Shown here: positions 18,968-27,013 of the stretch, in pieces | How positions within the stretch are numbered: position 1 is the stretch's first letter | Layout: every line of letters starts with the position of its first letter | Assembly (NCBI GenBank): GCA_900318915.1 | Contig: ONMI01000002.1 | Span: 1 to 61,998 of the forward strand | Direction: 5' to 3' | DNA: 61,998 bases | Origin: an uncultured Prevotellaceae bacterium | Lineage (GTDB): Bacteria; Bacteroidota; Bacteroidia; Bacteroidales; Bacteroidaceae | The notes under the pieces: generated by a model | The model's input: only the letters and a program-made list of their open reading frames with translations | Database searches by the model: none | Told to the model about the DNA's origin: nothing | Translations under genes and position numbers: made by a program

Positions 18968-21208
18968 ATGAAAGATATTGAAACTGACTATCTGGACGAG
19001 AAGCCTTCACGCCTTGACCTGAGAGGATGGCTGCTCAAGTACTGGTCGTACAAGGTGCCCATCGCCATCATTTGCGGCACCTGCCTTCTGATAGCGGCCA
19101 TCTATGCCCTGGTGACACCCTCCACCTACAAGGCAAAGGCCACCATCACCATCAACGACTCACAAAGAGGCGGTGCCAAGAACAGCGGTCTCTCGCAAGA
19201 CAACATCTTCTCCACCGCCAACGACTGGATCAACACCGAAAACGAGATAGAGAAGCTCAAGTCGCCCTCACTGGTGGAAAAAGTGGTGATGAGAATGAAG
19301 CTCTATACCGTCTACACCACCGGAGGCAGTTTCCGCAACAAACTGCTCTATGAGGACATTCCCGTGACGGTAGACATCAATGAGACCAGCCTGGAGGAAC
19401 TCACCACACCCATCACCATGGACCTGGAGGTGAACTCCACCAACAACATCGGCGTGAGCATCAAGGCCAACTACCAAGGCGAGCCCTGGGAGAAGGAAAC
19501 CGCCATCAACAAGTTTCCGCAAATCATCAACACGCCTATGGGCGACCTGGAATTCCTGGGCAATATGGATGCCTTCCGCCGCTTCGGAGAAAAACTCCAC
19601 ATATCGATTGTGAATCCCTCCGACAAAGCCCGCGAATGCGTGACCCAGCTCACGGCCATGAATACCTCACGCAGTACCTCGATAGTGAATCTGGAATTCA
19701 ACAGCCGCAACAGAGCCTTGGGTCTGGAATTCCTGTCAGAACTCGTGAGATGCTACAACATCGAGTCGAACGCCGACAAGAACAGGATAGCCATGCGTAC
19801 TTCCGACTTCCTGAAAGACCGTCTCGACATCATCAGCAAGGAACTCAACGCCACCGACACCCGTCTGCAGGACTACAAGCGCGGAGCCGGTGTGACCAAT
19901 ATGTACGACGACACAAAGACGAGTCTGGAAGAAGAGGCCCGCTACGGTAAGGAAGCTCTCGACGCTGAGACACAGATGCAGCGCATCAACTCGCTCAGCG
20001 ACTACATCCACAAGCCTGAGAACATCGGCAGCCCCATTCCGGGTGCCACCGGTCTCACCGACCCCAACCTGGCCGGAACCATCAACAGCTATAACCAGCT
20101 GGTGGCCGAATACCAGCGTTTGGCTACAAGCTCATCGGAGAACAACCCTGTGCTGAAGAACCTGAAGAACCAGATGGAAGCTGGTTTCAAGGGAGTGGAG
20201 ATAGCTCTCAAGAACGCCTACGACCAGGCCGCCATCGCTCGGAACAAGCTCAGCGGAAAGGCCGGTCAGTACAATCAGCGCATCTCAAAGACACCTGTCG
20301 ACGAGCGCATCATGACCAGCATCACCCGCCAGCAAGACACCAAGTCGAGCATTTATCTTGACCTGCTCCAGAAGATGGAGGCCACCGCCATGGCGCTCGA
20401 CGCCATCACCGAGGATGCAAAGATTATCAACAAGCCCTATGCCGCCCAGTGGCCCACCTCGCCGAAGAAGAAAGTGATACTGGGTGTGGCCTTGCTCATC
20501 GGCCTCTTCCTCTCGCTGCTGTGGGTGTACTTCAAGGAGCAGCTGTCAAAGAAGATTGCCGACACGCACACCATGCGCAACATGCTGGGCAACGCCTTCC
20601 CCATCGTATCGATGCGCACTGACCGCAAGCTCTCCGAGAACCAGAAATTCGGCAACATGCGCACCATTGTGCGCTCCATCCTGAACCGCACGCAAGGGAA
20701 CACCGTGCTCGTGACCTCCTACAACCAAGAAGACGGCAAGAGCCTTGTGGCCACCGCACTGGCCGAGAACTATGCCAAGACAGGCTCCAAGACCCTGCTC
20801 ATGGCAGTGAGAAACGCCGCCAGCGAAGAGGAGCGCCGCAACATCGCCTTCTACCTGGAACCCTCCGACAAGCACCTGGCCGAAGACCTCACCTGGCAGT
20901 CGGAAAGGATGGACAATCTGTGGACACTGCCCATCACGCTGAGCACCGACGACCTTGTGGCCTTTGTCTGCGACAAGCGCCTCGACAGTGTGGTGAAACA
21001 GCTGAAGGAGAAGTTCGAATACGTCATCATCGACACCGTGGCTATGAAAGACGTGCCCGACGAGATGACGCTTGGCAAATATGCCGATGTGGCCGTGATG
21101 GTGATGAAGCCCGGCAATACCGACAAGCGTGCCGTCGAGGTGCTCTACAATGCCAAGGAGAACAATCTGCTCCCCCACACACTGGTTGTCATAAACGAGC
21201 GATACTAA
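18968..21208 (+). CDS. Wzc-like polysaccharide co-polymerase with degenerate BY-kinase domain
   Basis: A 746-residue inner-membrane protein with a Wzz/PCP layout: TM1 near YKVPIAIICGTCLLIAAIYA, a large periplasmic coiled region, and TM2 near VILGVALLIGLFLSLLWVYF. The cytosolic domain looks like a BY-kinase but is degenerate. Walker A reads TSYNQEDGKS (K591) without the usual PGEGKS. The Walker A' aspartates are absent (LLMAVRNAA instead of hhhDxDxR). Walker B is DTVAMKD rather than DTPP, and no C-terminal tyrosine cluster exists (the end is VVINERY). It likely acts as a structural chain-length or export partner, possibly nucleotide-binding but not phosphorylating. Confidence 0.9.
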   Translation: MKDIETDYLDEKPSRLDLRGWLLKYWSYKVPIAIICGTCLLIAAIYALVTPSTYKAKATITINDSQRGGAKNSGLSQDNIFSTANDWINTENEIEKLKSPSLVEKVVMRMKLYTVYTTGGSFRNKLLYEDIPVTVDINETSLEELTTPITMDLEVNSTNNIGVSIKANYQGEPWEKETAINKFPQIINTPMGDLEFLGNMDAFRRFGEKLHISIVNPSDKARECVTQLTAMNTSRSTSIVNLEFNSRNRALGLEFLSELVRCYNIESNADKNRIAMRTSDFLKDRLDIISKELNATDTRLQDYKRGAGVTNMYDDTKTSLEEEARYGKEALDAETQMQRINSLSDYIHKPENIGSPIPGATGLTDPNLAGTINSYNQLVAEYQRLATSSSENNPVLKNLKNQMEAGFKGVEIALKNAYDQAAIARNKLSGKAGQYNQRISKTPVDERIMTSITRQQDTKSSIYLDLLQKMEATAMALDAITEDAKIINKPYAAQWPTSPKKKVILGVALLIGLFLSLLWVYFKEQLSKKIADTHTMRNMLGNAFPIVSMRTDRKLSENQKFGNMRTIVRSILNRTQGNTVLVTSYNQEDGKSLVATALAENYAKTGSKTLLMAVRNAASEEERRNIAFYLEPSDKHLAEDLTWQSERMDNLWTLPITLSTDDLVAFVCDKRLDSVVKQLKEKFEYVIIDTVAMKDVPDEMTLGKYADVAVMVMKPGNTDKRAVEVLYNAKENNLLPHTLVVINERY

Positions 21209-21212
21209 TATC

Positions 21213-21242
21213 CCGGAAGCCCTACCCCCATAGGGCTTCCGG
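21213..21242 (+). promoter_or_regulatory. Perfect 12-bp hairpin between wzc-like and sugar transferase genes
   Basis: CCGGAAGCCCTA and TAGGGCTTCCGG pair perfectly around the loop ccccca. It begins 5 bp after the Wzc-like stop and ends 21 bp before the next ATG. No run of T follows (attctctccc), so it does not look like an efficient intrinsic terminator. It could be an attenuator relieved by UpxY, an mRNA stabiliser or a processing site. Confidence 0.75.
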
Positions 21243-21263
21243 ATTCTCTCCCCCAAAAAAGAA

Positions 21264-22727
21264 ATGAGAAAATACGCTACAGGAAATGAACTGATAAGAG
21301 ACGCTGTCGTGCTGGGCGATTTTGCCATCCTCAACCTGCTTCTGGCGGCTTTCTACCAGCTATTCCCCGAACTGCTGCCGTCCTTCTTCGACCGTGAGCC
21401 CAAAATCGTTATCATCATGGCCAACCTGTCGATGATTCTGGCACAGATGTGTGTGGGTACCATCATACACAAACGGCGCATCAGTTTTGAGGAACTCTTC
21501 ACATGCGTCTTCAAACTCTGCTTCCTGCAGTTGGCCGTTATGATGTTTGTCTTGCGCCTGCTTTGCGACGGAGGAGGATTCTTCGAGTTCACCATCGCTT
21601 TCGGCCCGACCCTGTTCGTGATGATACTTCTCTCGCGCCTGGTGGAGAAAATAATGATAGCCCGCTTCCGTCTGGAAGGCAAAAACACACGCAGCATCAT
21701 CTTCATAGGCAACGACCCCTCGGTGGTGGAACTCTACGACAAGCTCATATCCGACTCGTCGACAGGGTACAAGGTAAGAGGCTACTATGCCGATGAACTT
21801 ATTCCGCAATGTCCTGACGGCATACCCTTCCTGGGCGATATCGACGACCTGAACCAGATGATGGCAAGCTACTCGCTCACAGCCATCGAGAAAGACACGA
21901 CCCACAAGAAGCGCAGGCTACGCGAACTGAACATCTCACCACTCGACGAGGTGTTCTGCAGCCTCTCGCACAGCGACTACGACGAGATTGTGAAAATCAT
22001 GAAGTTCTGCGACCAGAACGTGGTACATTTCTACTACGTGCCACGCACCTTCGGCAACTACCAGCTCAATCTGCGCCCGGAACGGCTGGGCGACAGCATC
22101 GTGTTCACCAACTACTACGAGCCCCTGTCGCACCCGCTGAGCAAAGCCGCCAAGCGACTCTTCGACATCGTGTTCAGCCTCGTGGTGTGCCTGTTCCTGC
22201 TGCTGCTCGCTCCCGTTATCATCTGGAAGATCAAGAAAGAGAGTCCCGGACCCGGCATCTTCAAGCAAGACAGGACCGGTCTGAACGGCAAGACCTTCGT
22301 GTGCTACAAGTTCAGGTCCATGCACATGAACAAGGACGCCGACAGTCTTCAGGCCACGAAAAACGACCCCCGGAAATTTCCTTTCGGCGACTTCATCCGC
22401 CGCACCAACATCGACGAACTGCCCCAGTTCTTCAATGTGCTGAAAGGCGACATGAGCGTGGTGGGGCCCCGTCCGCACATGCTGAAGCACACTGAAGAAT
22501 ACGGCCGCATCATCGACCACTACATGGTGCGCCATTTCAGCCGTCCCGGCATCACCGGCTATGCTCAGGTGATGGGATGCAGAGGCGAGACGAAAGATGT
22601 GAGAGAGATGGAAGAACGCATCAAGAAAGACATCTGGTACATCGAGCACTGGACTTTCTGGCTCGACATAAAGATTATCTTCAAGACCGTACTGTCACTG
22701 TTCACCCACGACGAGAAAGCCTACTAA
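21264..22727 (+). CDS. WcaJ-like initiating undecaprenyl-phosphate sugar transferase
   Basis: A 487-residue polyprenyl-phosphate hexose-1-phosphate transferase. It has four N-terminal membrane segments, a central nucleotide-fold-like domain (SIIFIGNDPSVVELYDKL) and the C-terminal catalytic sugar transferase domain. The last begins AAKRLFDIVFSLVVCLFLLL and contains KQDRTGLNGKTFVCYKFRSM, RRTNIDELPQFFNVLKGDMS and VGPRPHM. It would load the first sugar on undecaprenyl phosphate and so begin the repeat unit. Glucose or galactose is usual for WcaJ-type enzymes, but the sugar is not deducible here. Confidence 0.92.
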   Translation: MRKYATGNELIRDAVVLGDFAILNLLLAAFYQLFPELLPSFFDREPKIVIIMANLSMILAQMCVGTIIHKRRISFEELFTCVFKLCFLQLAVMMFVLRLLCDGGGFFEFTIAFGPTLFVMILLSRLVEKIMIARFRLEGKNTRSIIFIGNDPSVVELYDKLISDSSTGYKVRGYYADELIPQCPDGIPFLGDIDDLNQMMASYSLTAIEKDTTHKKRRLRELNISPLDEVFCSLSHSDYDEIVKIMKFCDQNVVHFYYVPRTFGNYQLNLRPERLGDSIVFTNYYEPLSHPLSKAAKRLFDIVFSLVVCLFLLLLAPVIIWKIKKESPGPGIFKQDRTGLNGKTFVCYKFRSMHMNKDADSLQATKNDPRKFPFGDFIRRTNIDELPQFFNVLKGDMSVVGPRPHMLKHTEEYGRIIDHYMVRHFSRPGITGYAQVMGCRGETKDVREMEERIKKDIWYIEHWTFWLDIKIIFKTVLSLFTHDEKAY

Positions 22728-22728
22728 A

Positions 22729-23727
22729 ATGGCCGGAAACCGACGTCTCTATTCCTTCAACGGAAGCCTCTACAAGATGACGGGGGTGCAGAAGGTGCTG
22801 CTCGACATCCATCATGCCGTGAGCGGCACCTACGAGGCCTATATAGCAGGCACCATTCCCTTTGAGCACATTCACAAAGACATGGGCGTGAAACAGTCAG
22901 AATACAAGCGGGTGCGTAATCCCTTCATGTTCTACCGCTCCATTGTCATCGTGCACGAACGGAAATACCTGTGGGTGTTCTGGCTGCTCAATCACCTGCT
23001 GTTGCAGCGCATCAAGATTGTGTACATACACCACAACATCTTCTCCAACCTGCGCCGGGCCTCCATCATGCCCCATACGGTGGTATCCATCTCCGACCGC
23101 TGTACCGAAAACCTGACCCAATTCTTCAAGGTGCCATCCAGCCATATACACAAGATACACAACTGCGTGGCCGACATCCATCCACCACGACACCGCATTC
23201 CCGACGGCGATACCGTCACCCTGCTTTATCCCGCCCGCATCAACGACGTGAAGCGGCAGCCCGAAATCGTGGAACGTCTGCGCGGACATCTCAACAGCAA
23301 CGTCCGCATCCTCTTTGCCGGCGACGGTCCGCTCCTTGAACAATTGCAGACGGTCACCGCCGGCAGTTCCCAATTCATCTCCATGGGATATGTCAGCGAC
23401 ATTCCCTCACTCATGCAGAAGTGCGACTACATGCTTCTGTTCTCCAAACACGAGGGTCTGCCCATCACGCTCATCGAAGCGGCCATGTGCGGTTTGCCCA
23501 TCGTGTGCAACGATGTAGGCGGCAATACGGAGATAGCCGTCGACGGCAAGAACGCCTTTGTCGTAAACGACTGGGAGAGTCTGGCAGCCACACTCAACCG
23601 CCTGTCAGAGACCAGCAGCGCACGATACGGGGAAATGTCGGAAGCCAGCAGGACTATCTACGAGGAGCACTACACCTTCGACACCTTCAAAAAAGCCTAT
23701 CTGGCATTATTGGACAATCTGGACTGA
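22729..23727 (+). CDS. Family 4 glycosyltransferase
   Basis: A 332-residue GT-B enzyme. The C-terminal half shows LLYPARINDVKRQPEIVERL, ILFAGDGPLLEQLQ and the donor-binding block FSKHEGLPITLIEAAMCGLP with the E-x7-E pattern, followed by GGNTEIAVDGKNAFVV. The N-terminus contains TGVQKVLLDIHHAV, as in GT4 enzymes of polysaccharide loci. It starts 1 bp after the initiating transferase gene and ends 1 bp before the next gene. Confidence 0.9.
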   Translation: MAGNRRLYSFNGSLYKMTGVQKVLLDIHHAVSGTYEAYIAGTIPFEHIHKDMGVKQSEYKRVRNPFMFYRSIVIVHERKYLWVFWLLNHLLLQRIKIVYIHHNIFSNLRRASIMPHTVVSISDRCTENLTQFFKVPSSHIHKIHNCVADIHPPRHRIPDGDTVTLLYPARINDVKRQPEIVERLRGHLNSNVRILFAGDGPLLEQLQTVTAGSSQFISMGYVSDIPSLMQKCDYMLLFSKHEGLPITLIEAAMCGLPIVCNDVGGNTEIAVDGKNAFVVNDWESLAATLNRLSETSSARYGEMSEASRTIYEEHYTFDTFKKAYLALLDNLD

Positions 23728-23728
23728 C

Positions 23729-24463
23729 ATGGTTCCACCTTTAGTAGAGAAAATACTCCGGAGCGACGGTCTCACAATGGAAGAGCTGCTGGAAAAGAAA
23801 GGCAGCATCTACACCTTCCTCAACCCCGTGTCGTATCTCAATGCACAGAAGGAAAAAGACTTGTTCCAGGCGTTCGACGGCATCTTCGCCGACGGGTCGC
23901 TGCTGGTGAAAGCCATACGCCTGCTTTACGGCAGGAAAGTGACGCGCCGCAGCTTCGACATGACCTCTCTGGCTCCAGTGCTCCTTCGTTATGCCCTCCA
24001 AGAGGGCAAGCGTGTAGCCATCATAGCCAGCAAGCAGGAAGAAGTGGAACAGGCTGTGGACATCATCCGCGACCAATATCCCGGCATCGACATCACTTAT
24101 TGGCGCAACGGCTACTTCTCGTCGGCGACCGAGATAGAAGCCGAAGCTCGGCATATAGCCGGCATCGCCCCCGACTATCTCATCGTGGGCATGGGCATTG
24201 TGCTGCAGGAGAAAATGCTGCTGTGCGCCAAGAAGGAAGGATTCGGGGGTATCGGTTTCACCTGCGGGGGGTTCATCCACCAGCTGTGCGGCGGCAAAGA
24301 TTATTATCCGGCCTGGATAGACCGCCACAACCTCCGGTTCGTGTACCGGATGTACAAAGAGCCCCACACCCGCAGCCGCTACGCCAAGGCGGCCATCATC
24401 TTCCCACCGGTCTTCACCGGTGAGCGGATAACCCATTTGTTCAAAAAAACACCATCTCTATGA
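23729..24463 (+). CDS. WecG/TagA/CpsF-family (GT26) glycosyltransferase
   Basis: The 244-residue product matches the WecG/TagA/CpsF family in size and layout. It has an N-terminal FLNPVSYLNAQ region, a central ADGSLLVKAIRLLYGRKVTR block followed by SFDMTSLAPVLLRYALQ, and a nucleotide-fold part (RVAIIASKQEEVEQAVDII, YLIVGMGIVLQEKMLL). GT26 enzymes add the second sugar to a lipid-linked primer (ManNAcA or ManNAc in studied cases). Its place right after the initiating transferase fits an early step. Its stop overlaps the next ATG. Confidence 0.85.
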   Translation: MVPPLVEKILRSDGLTMEELLEKKGSIYTFLNPVSYLNAQKEKDLFQAFDGIFADGSLLVKAIRLLYGRKVTRRSFDMTSLAPVLLRYALQEGKRVAIIASKQEEVEQAVDIIRDQYPGIDITYWRNGYFSSATEIEAEARHIAGIAPDYLIVGMGIVLQEKMLLCAKKEGFGGIGFTCGGFIHQLCGGKDYYPAWIDRHNLRFVYRMYKEPHTRSRYAKAAIIFPPVFTGERITHLFKKTPSL

Positions 24464-25404
24464 CGGAAGACATCAAGTTCTCGCTCATAGTGCCCGTATA
24501 CAACGTGGCCCAATACTTGCGGCGCTGTCTCGACAGCCTGGCCCGGCAAGACTACGCCAACTATGAGGTAATCTGCATAAACGACGGAAGCACCGACGAG
24601 AGTCCCTCCATACTCGCCGAATACGCCGCCGCACCCCACTTCACCATCATCCATCAGGAAAACCGCGGACTCGGAGGCGCCCGCAACACCGGCCTCTCGC
24701 ACGCCAGCGGCCAGTACATCTGGTGCATCGACAGCGACGACTGGATTGCCACCGACGCGCTCTCCCGCATCTATACCGCCATCAAGAGCCGCGAGCAGAC
24801 CGGGGTGGTGATGATAGACATGACCAAGACCTATGAGGACGGGAGCAAGAAAAAACTCTCCGTGACCAGAAGCTTTCTCCCCGGCGAAGAGTTGACCTGC
24901 TGGAGCCTTACCCGCCACCTGCTGCTCTACGAAGGCCTCTACGCCGCCCAGGTAAGAATCTTCCGTGCCGACATCATCAGGGATTTCCGTTTCAGCGACG
25001 GATTCTACGAAGACATCCCCCTCATCAAGCTTTTTGCCAAGCAAGACTTTCCCATCGTGCATCTGGAGGGCGAGGTGTACTATTATTTTCAGCGGTCGGG
25101 CTCCATCATGAAGACCATCGACCGGAGAGTGCTCGATGTTTTCCGGCAATTCCGCCTGGTGGCCGACTATCTGGCCGACGACAGCCGGTACAAGGTGCTC
25201 ACAGCCCATTTCTTCTACTATCTCTCCGGCATCACCTACGAAAGGTGTCTGAGAAGCGGCGACAAATCGCTGATGGCCGAAGCAAAAAAGCTTTTCAGAG
25301 AGGGAAAGCGCGGGATAGCCAGTATATGGCAAGTAGTGATGCGGCTGGACATCTCGATGAAGCGTAAACTGAAATTGGTTTACTATTACTTTAAAATGTC
25401 ATGA
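24460..25404 (+). CDS. Family 2 glycosyltransferase
   Basis: A 314-residue GT2 protein with SLIVPVYNVAQYLRRCLDSL, ICINDGSTDESP, the RGLGGARNTGLSHASGQYI block and the DxD site CIDSDDWIATDAL. These are all canonical for capsule transferases of the EpsH/WcaA type. It overlaps both neighbours by ATGA (24460-24463 and 25401-25404), so its translation is probably coupled to theirs. The acceptor sugar is unknown. Confidence 0.9.
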   Translation: MTEDIKFSLIVPVYNVAQYLRRCLDSLARQDYANYEVICINDGSTDESPSILAEYAAAPHFTIIHQENRGLGGARNTGLSHASGQYIWCIDSDDWIATDALSRIYTAIKSREQTGVVMIDMTKTYEDGSKKKLSVTRSFLPGEELTCWSLTRHLLLYEGLYAAQVRIFRADIIRDFRFSDGFYEDIPLIKLFAKQDFPIVHLEGEVYYYFQRSGSIMKTIDRRVLDVFRQFRLVADYLADDSRYKVLTAHFFYYLSGITYERCLRSGDKSLMAEAKKLFREGKRGIASIWQVVMRLDISMKRKLKLVYYYFKMS

Positions 25405-25967
25405 AACCAGCACGTTATTTAGGAAGGCAACTGGAGTTTTTCCTGCTTAACTATATTACCGCCCATGTACCGGTCTACTGTTTCAGAAAGGCAGTGTACC
25501 GCCTTTGCGGCGCCAAGATAGGCAAGCGCACCATCATCGACATGGACGCCTACGTGCTGAGCCCCGAACTGCTGCGCATAGGCTCGCACACCCACATCAA
25601 TCACGACTGCATGCTCAATGCCGAGGGCGGCATCACCATCGGCGACAATGTATCAATCTCACACCATGTACGCATCTGCTCCTCCAGCCATGCCTACGAC
25701 ACCCCCGACTTCAAACTCCGGCAAGCCCCCATCCGTATCGACAATCATGTGTGGATAGGGTTGGGAGCCATGGTACACCTGGGCGTGCACATCGGTGAGG
25801 GCGCCGTGATAGCATCGGGTGCGGTGGTAACGAAAGACTGCGAGCCATGGACCGTCTACGGCGGTGTGCCCGCCAAGGCGATAGGCAAACGGGAAATCAG
25901 CGAGGTGGCCTACGACTGCACATCATTCCTCCATACACATGGGTTGAGAAAGCCCTATCTGAGATAA
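25401..25967 (+). CDS. Hexapeptide-repeat acetyltransferase (WbbJ/Maa-like)
   Basis: A 188-residue left-handed beta-helix acetyltransferase. The core includes GGITIGDNVSISHHVRICSS, then the catalytic-histidine region SSHAYDTPDF and VWIGLGAMVHLGVHIGEGAV. It ends with VYGGVPAKAIGKRE, the usual xat-type signature. It would O- or N-acetylate a sugar in the repeat unit, and is the third acyltransferase of the region. It is coupled to the upstream GT2 by ATGA, and the radical SAM gene follows after 7 bp. Confidence 0.9.
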   Translation: MKPARYLGRQLEFFLLNYITAHVPVYCFRKAVYRLCGAKIGKRTIIDMDAYVLSPELLRIGSHTHINHDCMLNAEGGITIGDNVSISHHVRICSSSHAYDTPDFKLRQAPIRIDNHVWIGLGAMVHLGVHIGEGAVIASGAVVTKDCEPWTVYGGVPAKAIGKREISEVAYDCTSFLHTHGLRKPYLR

Positions 25968-25974
25968 CAAGACA

Positions 25975-26865
25975 ATGACGCTCAAGAAGATTTTTCTTTA
26001 CAACAACATTATGGACTTCGGAGAGAGGCACCAATGGGTAAAGCCTCTGCTCCCTCTTTTTTTCAGGCTGAAGAAAAAGGCCAAGAAACTGCTGTCATCA
26101 CGGGAGTTCTATTTTGAGGTGACAGCCTGCGAACACTGCAACCTGCAGTGCGCCATGTGCTCCCACTATTCGCCGCTGGCCGCCGAGTCGTTTGCCGACA
26201 CAGAAGAGCTGGACCGCGACCTCACACAACTGAACAGACTGTTCATAGACTATCACCTCACCTGCTGCATCCTGGGAGGTGAGCCCCTGCTGCATCCCGA
26301 CATAGCCGAGGTGATGCAAACCTGCCGCAAGGCGCTGCCCTCAGCACGTCTGCAATTGTGCACCAACGGCCTGCTGCTCAAGAAAATGGACGACCGTTTC
26401 TGGCAGTCTCTTCACGACAACGACGTGCAGCTCATCATCTCCTCCTACCCTGTGAAAATCGACTACGAGTGGATCATGAAGAAAGCCGCCGAAACTGGTG
26501 TGGAAAAGGTGCTGCGCGAAAATGCCATCACCACTGGTTTTGCAAAGGGAGTAATCAGTCCGCAAGCCGGCGACAGCCGCCACAACGCCATCATGTGCGA
26601 CGCCCACCACCGGAGCCACACCCTGTGGCACGGCAAGCTGTACACCTGCCACTGCTCGGCCAATATCCATCTGTTCAACAGTTATTTCCACACTCACTAT
26701 CCAGAAGACAACGGTGTAGACATTTACGGGGCCGAAACAGCCCGCACACTGCTCCGCAAGATGGAAGAGCCCTGTGCCCTGTGCGCCCACTGTCGCCCCG
26801 ACCAGCACATTGTAAAGCCTTGGAGTCACTCCAAGAAAGACATGTATGAATGGCTCGAAGAATAA
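25975..26865 (+). CDS. Radical SAM protein with cysteine-rich C-terminus, polysaccharide-locus type
   Basis: The 296-residue protein contains ACEHCNLQCAMCSHYSP. The radical SAM CX3CX2C motif is C55-C59-C62, with an extra cysteine at C52, and a GGEPLLHPDI motif follows for SAM binding. The C-terminal third carries further cysteines (LYTCHCSANIH, EEPCALCAHC), consistent with a SPASM/twitch-like auxiliary cluster. It is the last gene of the polysaccharide operon, 7 bp after the acetyltransferase. Similar genes occur in other bacterial glycan loci, but the substrate is not known and I do not assign one. Confidence 0.85.
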   Translation: MTLKKIFLYNNIMDFGERHQWVKPLLPLFFRLKKKAKKLLSSREFYFEVTACEHCNLQCAMCSHYSPLAAESFADTEELDRDLTQLNRLFIDYHLTCCILGGEPLLHPDIAEVMQTCRKALPSARLQLCTNGLLLKKMDDRFWQSLHDNDVQLIISSYPVKIDYEWIMKKAAETGVEKVLRENAITTGFAKGVISPQAGDSRHNAIMCDAHHRSHTLWHGKLYTCHCSANIHLFNSYFHTHYPEDNGVDIYGAETARTLLRKMEEPCALCAHCRPDQHIVKPWSHSKKDMYEWLEE

Positions 26866-26935
26866 ACGACAACCACGAAAAGAGAAGACAATTATTTAAA
26901 AATAATTAATAATCAATGCTTTTCAAAGCATATAA

Positions 26936-26966
26936 TTGGATAAGAAAAGGATAAATTGTAATTTTG
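26936..26966 (+). promoter_or_regulatory. Bacteroidetes-type promoter of the C10 protease gene
   Basis: TTG at 26936-26938, a 20-bp spacer, and the -7 box TAATTTTG at 26959-26966 match the Bacteroidetes primary sigma consensus. The start codon of the protease gene lies at 27014, giving a leader of roughly 40 nt. The surrounding 26866-27013 gap is AT-rich and shows no obvious terminator for the polysaccharide operon. Confidence 0.7.
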
Positions 26967-27013
26967 CAAATTATCAACGTTGTTTCAGAAACAGAAATAA
27001 GGACCTACGCAAT

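Noticed and set aside
9842-26865. Recent horizontal island with mobile element borders
   Set aside because: No integrase, transposase, tRNA border or direct repeats were seen, and base composition by eye matches the flanks.
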